Shown here: positions 57,307 to 64,000 of the stretch, piece by piece
Numbering within the stretch: the stretch's first letter is position 1
Layout of the letters: every line of letters starts with the position of its first letter
Assembly: GCA_902622875.1 (NCBI GenBank)
Contig: CACNRW010000008.1
Span: 1 to 64,000, forward strand
Length of the DNA stretch: 64,000 nucleotides
DNA from: an uncultured SAR116 cluster alpha proteobacterium
Lineage (GTDB): Bacteria > Pseudomonadota > Alphaproteobacteria > Puniceispirillales > Marisalimonadaceae
Reading direction: 5' to 3'
Made by a program: the position numbers and the translations under genes
The notes under the pieces: model-generated
Told to the model about the DNA's origin: nothing
The model's input: the letters and a program-made list of their open reading frames with translations, nothing else
Database searches by the model: none

Positions 57307-57996
57307 TTATACATCTCTATACCTATACCCAACACCGTACAAAGTTTCAATACAATCAAAATCTTTATCAAAAACTCTGAATTTTCTTCTCATTCTCTTT
57401 ATATGACTATCAATAGTTCTATCATCAACATATATAGTTTCTCCATATGCTGTGTCTATAAGTTGATCTCTATTTTTTACTAATCCTGGTCTAAGTGCCA
57501 ACGTATAAAGTATTAAAAATTCTGTAACAGTCAGTCTTATCTCTTGTCCTTTCCACTTACAGAGATGCCTGTCTGGATCAAGGGACAAATCATTTCTTTG
57601 GATCATTTTATCTGACGAATCTGAATTTTTAAATAAAGTTCTTCTAAGGACTGCTCTTATTCTTTCTATTAGTAGTTTTTGTGAAAATGGCTTAGTTATA
57701 TAATCATCAGCGCCCATTCGAAGACCAATTGCTTCGTCTATTTCATCATCTTTACTAGTTAAAAAGATAACTGGTACATCATTAGAACTCCTTAGCCGTT
57801 TTAAAAGTTCCATACCATCCATTTTTGGCATTTTAATATCTAAAACACCTATATCTGGAGAGTTTCTCTGTAATGCAATAAGTCCTTGTTCACTATCATT
57901 ATAAGTTTCAACTGACCAACCTTCTGCCCTTAAAGCAAGAGAAACAGAAGCTAATATATTACTATCATCATCAACAAGAATTATCTTTTCACTCAT
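57307..57996 (-). CDS. chvI: ChvI-type OmpR-family response regulator
   Basis: Response regulator of 229 residues. The receiver has the acidic pocket VDDDSNI, the phosphorylated aspartate Asp53 in [12 protein letters not shown] and lysine in FLTSKDDE. The C-terminal winged helix ([32 protein letters not shown]) binds DNA. It is the first gene of the pair with the sensor kinase and most likely its partner. Confidence 0.88.
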   Translation of the reverse strand: MSEKIILVDDDSNILASVSLALRAEGWSVETYNDSEQGLIALQRNSPDIGVLDIKMPKMDGMELLKRLRSSNDVPVIFLTSKDDEIDEAIGLRMGADDYITKPFSQKLLIERIRAVLRRTLFKNSDSSDKMIQRNDLSLDPDRHLCKWKGQEIRLTVTEFLILYTLALRPGLVKNRDQLIDTAYGETIYVDDRTIDSHIKRMRRKFRVFDKDFDCIETLYGVGYRYRDV

Positions 57997-58094
57997 TATT
58001 TCACCTATATTAAAAATAATAATTAATCATCATTTGATGAGAAAATTTAGGTTTATTCAAGGCTAAATTAAGTTAATTTATATAAAAAATATTA

Positions 58095-60941
58095 TCAATG
58101 AGCTTCAGCCCAATTATTTCCAATACCTACATCTACTTTTAAGTTAACTTTCAAAGGTACCATCGGTAGATTCGCTGTTTCCATTATTGGTAAAATTACG
58201 TTTGTAAATTCTTCAATATTTTTATCTCTAATCTCAAATACCAACTCATCATGGACTTGCATCAGCATAGAAATTTCTTTTTTATTTAGTAACTGTTTAT
58301 GAATTTTAATCATCGCAAATTTAATAATGTCCGCTGCAGTACCTTGAATAGGAGCATTAATAGCTTGCCTTTCTGCAAACCCTCTATGCTTTTGATTTTT
58401 AGAATTACTATAATTAATATAAATACGTCTATTAAATAAAGTTTCTACATACCCATCACTATTTAAATTAGATTTAATTTGTTCCATATAATCCCTAATT
58501 TTTGGAAATCTATAAAAGTATGAACTAATAAAATCCTTTGCTTCATTTGCAGAACATTTCAACTGCTTTGCTAGACCATACGCTGAAATACCATAGATAA
58601 TTCCAAAATTAATTGTCTTTGCCTTTCTTCTAAACTCTGAAGTCATTTCTTTTATTGGTATTCCAAACACCTTAGAGGCAGTATCGGCATGGATATCTAA
58701 ATTATTATTGAACGCGTCCAACATCTTATTTTCATCTGCAATATGAGCAATCAACCTTAATTCAATTTGAGAATAATCCATTGAAACTAATTTGAAGCCC
58801 TGCTTTGGCTCAAAAGCTGTTCTAATTAATCTACCTTCTTCAGTTCTAATTGGTATGTTTTGTAAATTTGGATTTGAAGAAGACAGTCTTCCTGTACTTG
58901 CTCCAACCATAGAATAGTTAGTGTGCACTCTATGAGTCTTAGAGTTTATTTGTTCAACTAATGCATCCGTGTAAGTGCTTTTAAGTTTAGAAAAATGTCT
59001 CCAGCTCAAAATAACGTCTGCAATTTTGTATCCCATATCAGAGATTTTTTCTAATATTTCAACACTTGTTTGCCAGGAGCCATTTTTTGAGCGTTTGCCA
59101 CCTTCAATTTTCATTTTTTCAAACAAAATTTCACCTAACTGTTTAGGAGAACCTATATTGAAATTAGTTTCACTCATTTTGAAAATTTGATCTTCCAATT
59201 TATCGATCTGACTTGATAAATTTTTAGAAATTACTTTTAGTTTTTTAGGATTAATGATAATTCCTGTATTCTCCATTTCTAATAATACGTTTATCAATGG
59301 GTTTTCTAATCTTTTATAAACTGAAAATTTTTTGTCATTAATTATTCTTGGTAAAACTCTATTATAAATTGATAAAGTTATGTCAGCATCTTCAGCTGCA
59401 TAATTTAGAGCATCTAAAGGAGATAATTGATTAAATAAAATTTTATTTTTTCCTTTTCCACAAATATCTTCATATTTGATAGTTTCATAGTTCAATTCAC
59501 GTAATGCTAAAGCATCTAATTTGTGACTATCTACTCTTCCTGGATCTACTACATATGAAATACACATAGTATCGCCAACAGGATTTAAATTAATATTACC
59601 ATTATGTTCTTGTTTCATAACTAATGCGTCATATTTAATGTTGTGGCCAATTTTTAAGATTGAATTATCTTCGAGAAGCGGCTTAATTAAACAAATTACA
59701 TCATCAAATGGAATTTGTTTAAAAGATTTGACATTGTCAAAAACAAAACCCGACTGGTTGTTCTCCAAATTTATTCCATGTCTTAGGGGTATATAACAAG
59801 CCTCACCTTCTTCAAAAGACAATGATAAACCGACTAAATTAGCATTTTTAGCATTTAGGGAGTCTGTTTCACAATCCACGGCAATAGTAGATTTGTCGTA
59901 ACATCTATCTATAAAAAGTTTTAAATCTGATAAATTTTCAATTAAATAATAATTTTTTGAAATAGATTTAAATTCTTGGTCATGTTTAATAATATTTATA
60001 TTTGAAACTTTTGATTCTTCTTTGATTTTTTCTTTCTCAACATTTTCATATTTATTTAATAGACTTTTAAATCCGTACGCTTTTAAAAAAGGAATTAATT
60101 TATTAAGTTCTAAAATGGAATTTATTTTAAACTCATCAATTTTTATTTTAACTGGCACATCTTTTTTTAAGGTTACTAATGATCTAGATAATCTTGCTTG
60201 GTCAGCATATTCTATTAAATTTTCTCTTCTTTTATTTTGTTTTACTTCATTTGCTCTTGTTAAAAGTTGTTCTAAATCACCATATTGATTTATTAAATCC
60301 GCAGCTGTTTTAATACCAATTCCAGGAACGCCAGGTATATTGTCACTACTATCACCTGCAAGTGATTGAACATCGATCACTTTACTTGGGTAAACCCCAA
60401 ATTTTTCAAAAACTTGCTCATTATTAATCCAATATTGTTTCATAGGGTCAAATAAAATGGTGTTATCATCAACTAATTGCATAAGATCTTTATCACTTGT
60501 AATTATAATTACCTTTTTATTTGTTTTTCGGGCCATATTTGAATACGTTGCTATTAAATCATCAGCTTCAAAGCCTTCCATTTCAACAGCAGGTAAGCCA
60601 ATAGCATTAGTTGCTTCTCTAATTATTGAAAATTGGGGTATTAATTCTTCCGGAGGGTCAGATCTATTAGCTTTATACAAATTGTAAAGATCATTCCTAA
60701 ATGTTTTTCTCGCAACGTCAAATATAACAGCTACGTACATTGGTTTAAAATCATCAATCAGCTTGAGTAACATTTTTGTATAACCAAACACTGCATTGAC
60801 AGGCACCCCGTTTTCATTTGTCATAGTGGGTAACCCATAAAAAGCTCTAAAAATATACCCTGAACCGTCAATTAATATTAAATTATTCGGGTCATTGAGT
60901 TTTATATCTGGTCTTTTAGTGTGTTTTAAATTATCGCTCAT
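58095..60941 (-). CDS. polA: DNA polymerase I
   Basis: Full-length PolA of 948 residues. The N-terminal 5' nuclease (to about 300) has LIDGSGYIFRAFYG and SLAGDSSDNIPGVPGIG. The proofreading domain is probably active, with AVDCETDSLN, and the polymerase has motifs A (VSMDYSQIELRLIAHI), B (RRKAKTINFGIIYGIS) and C (MQVHDELVFEI). It removes RNA primers and fills repair gaps. Divergent from the ABC gene. Confidence 0.96.
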   Translation of the reverse strand: MSDNLKHTKRPDIKLNDPNNLILIDGSGYIFRAFYGLPTMTNENGVPVNAVFGYTKMLLKLIDDFKPMYVAVIFDVARKTFRNDLYNLYKANRSDPPEELIPQFSIIREATNAIGLPAVEMEGFEADDLIATYSNMARKTNKKVIIITSDKDLMQLVDDNTILFDPMKQYWINNEQVFEKFGVYPSKVIDVQSLAGDSSDNIPGVPGIGIKTAADLINQYGDLEQLLTRANEVKQNKRRENLIEYADQARLSRSLVTLKKDVPVKIKIDEFKINSILELNKLIPFLKAYGFKSLLNKYENVEKEKIKEESKVSNINIIKHDQEFKSISKNYYLIENLSDLKLFIDRCYDKSTIAVDCETDSLNAKNANLVGLSLSFEEGEACYIPLRHGINLENNQSGFVFDNVKSFKQIPFDDVICLIKPLLEDNSILKIGHNIKYDALVMKQEHNGNINLNPVGDTMCISYVVDPGRVDSHKLDALALRELNYETIKYEDICGKGKNKILFNQLSPLDALNYAAEDADITLSIYNRVLPRIINDKKFSVYKRLENPLINVLLEMENTGIIINPKKLKVISKNLSSQIDKLEDQIFKMSETNFNIGSPKQLGEILFEKMKIEGGKRSKNGSWQTSVEILEKISDMGYKIADVILSWRHFSKLKSTYTDALVEQINSKTHRVHTNYSMVGASTGRLSSSNPNLQNIPIRTEEGRLIRTAFEPKQGFKLVSMDYSQIELRLIAHIADENKMLDAFNNNLDIHADTASKVFGIPIKEMTSEFRRKAKTINFGIIYGISAYGLAKQLKCSANEAKDFISSYFYRFPKIRDYMEQIKSNLNSDGYVETLFNRRIYINYSNSKNQKHRGFAERQAINAPIQGTAADIIKFAMIKIHKQLLNKKEISMLMQVHDELVFEIRDKNIEEFTNVILPIMETANLPMVPLKVNLKVDVGIGNNWAEAH

Positions 60942-61073
60942 TTAAGATTATTTTAAAAAAATTACAGTTATTATATTGATATTATATTATAAATAAATTG
61001 ATGTAATTGTCATTAAATCATAAAAATCTGATATTTTTTTTGAATATGAGAAAAATAATTAGAAAGATTATAA

Positions 61074-62042
61074 ATGAATAAAAATTATTGGGAAATTCCA
61101 GATAATAAATTAGCCTTAGAAATTAAAAATCTTAATAAATTTTATGATGGAAACAGAAAAAATATTGCATTAAACAATGTATCTTTAAATATTCCAGTTG
61201 GAAGTATTTTTGGTCTTTTGGGGCCTAATGGTGCAGGTAAATCAACTCTGATAAATATTATTTCTGGAGCGGTAATTAAAAGTTCTGGCAAGGTAATTGT
61301 ATGGGGTTATGATATTGATAAACATAGAAAACAATCAAAACTAGCAATAGGTGTTGTTCCACAAGAGTTAAATATTGATGCTTTTTTTACTCCTCAAGAA
61401 ACTTTAAATTTACATTCTGGTATGTTTAATGTTCCTAAAAAATCTTGGAGAACAAATGAATTATTAAAGTTGATGGATTTAAGTAATAAAGCTAAGAGTT
61501 ATAGTCGAACATTATCTGGTGGAATGAGAAGAAGATTACTAGTGGCTAAAGCAATGGTTCATTCACCCCCAATTGTTATACTAGACGAACCTACCGCAGG
61601 GGTAGATGTAGAGTTAAGACAAAAATTATGGAAATATTTTAAAAAATTAAATAAACAAGGTGTTACTATAATATTAACTACACACTATCTAGAAGAGGCA
61701 GAAAATTTATGTGACCATATAGCTATTGTTAATAAAGGTGAAATTATTGCAAATGAAACTACAAATTCTCTTCTTACAAAATCAAAAAATAAAATTATTA
61801 AGATTACATTAAGTAAAAATGAGATTTCGGTAAAAGATAAAAAATTTCTTAAAAATATTGGACAAATAATAATTCATGAAAATAAAGTACAACTGCACAT
61901 TAATTCTAATAAAATATCTACAAAAAAAGTTATTGAAACCTTATATGAGTCCAACTTGGATATAATAGATTTATCTACTAAAGATGTTAGTCTTGAAGAT
62001 ATTTTCATTGATATGACAAACGAAAACGACCGTAAAATATAA
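61074..62042 (+). CDS. ABC transporter ATP-binding protein (orphan)
   Basis: ABC ATPase of 322 residues, of the CcmA/DrrA drug- or polysaccharide-export type. Walker A GPNGAGKSTLINII, signature LSGGMRRRLLVAKAM, Walker B VILDEPTAGVD, switch histidine in LTTHYLEEAENLCDH. The C-terminal 90 residues form the usual regulatory extension. The expected permease gene does not follow: the next ORF, starting after the stop, is a GIY-YIG protein. The permease may be elsewhere. Confidence 0.87.
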   Translation: MNKNYWEIPDNKLALEIKNLNKFYDGNRKNIALNNVSLNIPVGSIFGLLGPNGAGKSTLINIISGAVIKSSGKVIVWGYDIDKHRKQSKLAIGVVPQELNIDAFFTPQETLNLHSGMFNVPKKSWRTNELLKLMDLSNKAKSYSRTLSGGMRRRLLVAKAMVHSPPIVILDEPTAGVDVELRQKLWKYFKKLNKQGVTIILTTHYLEEAENLCDHIAIVNKGEIIANETTNSLLTKSKNKIIKITLSKNEISVKDKKFLKNIGQIIIHENKVQLHINSNKISTKKVIETLYESNLDIIDLSTKDVSLEDIFIDMTNENDRKI

Positions 62043-62297
62043 ATGATATGGTTTGTTTACATGTTAAGATGTAGAGATAATTCAATCTACACTGGCATAA
62101 CCAACAACTTAGACAAACGAATTGGAGCACATATGTCAGGAAATGGATCTAAATATCTTAGAGGAAAATTACCTGTTAAATTGATTTATAAAGAAGATTT
62201 TTCAACTAGAAGTAGTGCTAGTAAAAGAGAAATAGAAGTAAAAAAACTAAAGAAAAAAGAAAAAGAATTTTTAATAAAGTCTGCAAAACAACTTTAA
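62043..62297 (+). CDS. GIY-YIG nuclease superfamily protein
   Basis: Single-domain protein of 84 residues. The motif appears as VYMLRCRDNSIYTGIT, with the conserved arginine in DKRIGAHMSGNGSKY and glutamate in KREIEVKKL. Similar YhbQ-like proteins are widespread and their function is unclear; some cleave DNA structures in vitro. Its ATG comes directly after the ABC gene stop. Confidence 0.88.
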   Translation: MIWFVYMLRCRDNSIYTGITNNLDKRIGAHMSGNGSKYLRGKLPVKLIYKEDFSTRSSASKREIEVKKLKKKEKEFLIKSAKQL

Positions 62298-62307
62298 GGG
62301 AGAAAAT

Positions 62308-62652
62308 ATGTCTAAATCAAAATATATTTTTATAGTTTCTATGAATGTAAAATCTGAGTTTGAAAGTCTCTTTAATGAAATATACGACAAGGAACACATA
62401 CCTTATTTATTGGAAGTGCCAGGAGTTAATAAAGTCACAAGAGGTCAAGGAGTTCCTTTTATGTTCTCTATTGGAGGTAAAACTAAGTCAATGGATGCTC
62501 CAAGTCAAAAGTTTGTAGCAATGTATGAAATAGAAAATCCAGACGTAGTTAACAGTAGTGAATGGTCTATAGCCGTAGAAAAAGGTCGATGGAGTACTCA
62601 AGTAAGGCAACATACAAGCGAAAGGTCTCATTTTATGTATAAGTACTGTTAA
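62308..62652 (+). CDS. Unknown protein, dimeric alpha/beta-barrel-like
   Basis: Protein of 114 residues preceded by AAGGGAGA seven bases before ATG. The pattern FIVSMNVKSEFESLFNEIYD, then EHIPYLLEVPGVNKVTRGQG resembles the ferredoxin-like dimeric barrel fold of EthD/DUF4286-type proteins. FVAMYEIENPDVVNSSEW supports this. No catalytic residue can be named. It may be co-transcribed with the GIY-YIG gene 10 bases upstream. Confidence 0.55.
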   Translation: MSKSKYIFIVSMNVKSEFESLFNEIYDKEHIPYLLEVPGVNKVTRGQGVPFMFSIGGKTKSMDAPSQKFVAMYEIENPDVVNSSEWSIAVEKGRWSTQVRQHTSERSHFMYKYC

Positions 62653-62747
62653 CCTTTAAAATATAACAATAAAAATAATTTTTTTGACTTTATCAAAGAT
62701 ATTAGTTCATACTAATTTTAGTTAATTATACTTGGGGAGGTGTAAAG

Positions 62748-62978
62748 ATGACAAATATAATTGAAACAAAATTTGGAACCTTAGTTAATACAAGTAAAAT
62801 TGCTGCAGGTAGCGCGTCTAGCATAAAAAAAACTGGAGCTTTTTATAATTTTTCTATCAGAGTTAGCCAAGATGATATTCGTGAGTACTCCTTTACAGAT
62901 TTGGCCAGAGCTGAATATATGAGAAGAATTATGATAGGTCATCTGGAAGAAAAAATTAAAAAAGAGTCTAAAGGCTAA
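62748..62978 (+). CDS. Small hypothetical protein
   Basis: ORF of 76 residues with a good ribosome binding site (GGGGAGG, about eight bases before ATG). It has a polar, mixed alpha/beta profile (FYNFSIRVSQDDIREYSF) and a C-terminal basic helix (ARAEYMRRIMIGHLEEKIKK). I do not recognise it. The ribosome binding site and codon use suggest it is real. Confidence 0.55.
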   Translation: MTNIIETKFGTLVNTSKIAAGSASSIKKTGAFYNFSIRVSQDDIREYSFTDLARAEYMRRIMIGHLEEKIKKESKG

Positions 62979-63265
62979 TTAATAATATATTGTATAATAC
63001 AAAGACTTAATTTTATTTAATAACTCATTATAATAAATTATTTTTGTTAAAGATATTGTAGTTGATAGATATATGTCAGGTTTTTTAATATGATAAATAT
63101 TGTTAAATTATGAAACATTCATATAAATTGATTAATTTTTAATAACAAAAATAGTTTCTGCACAAATAAATTACATAAATCCAATTTGGATTGAAAAAAC
63201 TTTGAGAAACTTCAAATTTTGTTCAATATAATTTTAACCATGGGGGATAATCATGGAGAATAAAT
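62979..63265. other. Gene-free AT-rich region
   Basis: No convincing ORF is visible on either strand. One perfect odd palindrome occurs at 63178-63192 (AATCCAA, T, TTGGATT), about 75 bases before the next start codon, possibly an operator. A GGGGGA-type ribosome binding site and GGAG lie just before 63266. Confidence 0.3.
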
Positions 63266-63478
63266 ATGTTTTTTGCAATTATGTTAGTATGTTCGCCAAT
63301 GAACTTAATCTACCACGAAAAAGAATGTTTTGGGATTGAGGATACTAAAGGTTACTATTCAACAAAAGCTAAATGTAATAAAAGAATAAATGAAATGGAA
63401 AATGAATTATTACACTTTATAAATTATCCAGCAATTATTAGTAAGAATTGCATTAAGGTTAAATTAGAATATGTATAA
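63266..63478 (+). CDS. Small hypothetical protein, possibly exported
   Basis: ORF of 70 residues preceded by GGAG. The start MFFAIMLVCSPMNLIYHEKECF is short and hydrophobic and could be a minimal signal or anchor; two or three cysteines follow (ECFGIEDTKGYYSTKAKC, later KNCIK), which might form disulfides if exported. Similar short proteins occur in marine bacteria and phages. Function unknown. Confidence 0.45.
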   Translation: MFFAIMLVCSPMNLIYHEKECFGIEDTKGYYSTKAKCNKRINEMENELLHFINYPAIISKNCIKVKLEYV

Positions 63479-63608
63479 TTCTAACTTAAAGAATTAGAAT
63501 TTTTATTAAATTCATTAGATATAAACTCTTTTAATAGTATTAGTCTTGATAAATATTTGTTAATATGTGAATAGCTTTGCAAATAAGAAACGTAATACCT
63601 TATAATTT

Positions 63609-63719
63609 TCAACTAAACCAATTATCGTATTCTAGATAGGTTACAATAATTGCTAAAATAATATATGCACTAGCATACCATTTAAAAATATAGGTGTGTG
63701 GTTTACCATTTTTTTTCAA
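63609..63719 (-). CDS. Small single-span membrane protein
   Basis: ORF of 36 residues with a TTG start at 63719, six bases after AAGGA. It has a basic N-terminus (KKNGKPH) and one predicted helix (FKWYASAYIILAIIVTYL). It resembles short DUF6552-like membrane proteins of alphaproteobacteria by pattern only. It follows the 67-residue membrane protein by 27 bases on the same strand. Confidence 0.45.
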   Translation of the reverse strand: MKKNGKPHTYIFKWYASAYIILAIIVTYLEYDNWFS

Positions 63720-63746
63720 TTTGTGTCCTTTTAAAAAATATTGTTA

Positions 63747-63950
63747 TTAAAATATGTACCCTATGCCAAGACTAAGCAACCAAAAAGTACCGAATAAAAA
63801 ATGTAAAAAAATAGAAAAATAAATTGCTTTTAAAAACTTGTTTTTACCATCATCCCACCATCTGACAAATATGTATATAAGCTTTGAAAATTTATTATGT
63901 CCGTCATTCCACCAATTATTGAATTTTTTTTCTGTTAGCTTTTTGTTCAT
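63747..63950 (-). CDS. Small membrane protein with tandem WW(N/D)DG repeat
   Basis: Protein of 67 residues. Two similar segments occur in a row, NNWWNDGHNKFSKLIYIF and VRWWDDGKNKFLKAIYF, followed by a hydrophobic helix (FLHFLFGTFWLLSLGIGYIF). The repeats are amphipathic and could lie on the membrane surface. I do not recognise the family. An operon with the next small membrane protein is likely. Confidence 0.5.
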   Translation of the reverse strand: MNKKLTEKKFNNWWNDGHNKFSKLIYIFVRWWDDGKNKFLKAIYFSIFLHFLFGTFWLLSLGIGYIF

Positions 63951-64000
63951 AATTCATTTTAAAACAAGCAAAAAATATTATCAATTTTTAAAATTTGAGG

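Noticed and set aside
1-64000. CRISPR arrays, insertion sequences or rRNA genes
   Set aside because: No regularly spaced repeats, transposase motifs or rRNA-like conserved blocks were seen.

Overview
The window is chromosomal DNA from a low-G+C (about 30%), gene-dense alphaproteobacterium, most likely a free-living marine lineage with a streamlined genome. I cannot name the genus. Alphaproteobacterial hallmarks are the order murA-DUF2948-hisG-hisD-infA-maf-RNase E/G-yacG-tRNA-Phe, TIGR02300 with tRNA-Ala before aroA-cmk-rpsA-ihfB, the trpF-trpB-trpA-accD-folC-trxA block, the lptC-lptA-lptB block beside an RNase D and an NDUFA9-like gene, and a ChvG/ChvI-type two-component pair near ahcY. AGA dominates for arginine, many genes overlap by 1-20 bases, and TTG starts are common.

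Layout. 0.3-3.9 kb: thiamine thiazole/ThiE operon (thiO-thiS-thiG-thiE-thiF). 3.9-7.2 kb: a small satellite-like mobile element beside tRNA-Phe, with an HGGxSTGP protein, a P4/D5-type primase-helicase and an AlpA-like regulator broken by a frameshift. 7.2-13.35 kb: the conserved yacG/RNase/maf/infA/hisDG/murA cluster. 13.46-15.85 kb: a minimal genomic island at tRNA-Thr, bounded by an intact tRNA and a 46-bp partial copy, carrying one caspase-like lipoprotein gene. 15.9-20.7 kb: pheT, pheS, rplT, rpmI, infC. 21.1-23.0 kb: a thrS whose base and codon use differ sharply from its neighbours. 23-25.7 kb: glycosyltransferase, hydrolase and GST. 25.8-34.1 kb: gltD/gltB, a LysR regulator and a CysJ-like flavoreductase. 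34.2-39.5 kb: uppP, NDUFA9-like, rnd, lptC, lptA, lptB, ptsN. 39.5-42.2 kb: two 2-hydroxyacid dehydrogenases around an HpaI-type aldolase. 42.3-52.3 kb: tRNA-Ala, TIGR02300, aroA, cmk, rpsA, ihfB, trpFBA, accD, folC, trxA. 52.3-58 kb: exonuclease I, a frame-broken tsaE, ahcY and a two-component system. 58-64 kb: polA, an orphan ABC ATPase, a GIY-YIG protein and small unknown proteins.

The most interesting material is the pair of tRNA-associated islands. The tRNA-Thr island has clear att-like direct repeats, no integrase, and one cargo gene: a predicted outer-membrane or periplasmic lipoprotein with a coiled coil, an Ig-like segment, an intact His/Cys caspase dyad and an EF-hand-like loop. About 60 bp at its right end resemble DNA next to tRNA-Phe at the primase element, including an identical 13-mer. 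This suggests two non-autonomous elements recognised by a shared recombinase encoded elsewhere. GGTGTAG repeats beside the primase gene may be an origin. Other notable points are two frame-broken genes with A-rich shift sites (alpA, tsaE), an AUA start for infC, apparent loss of addAB, rpoN/hpf and hprK-PTS genes from conserved loci, and the foreign-looking thrS.
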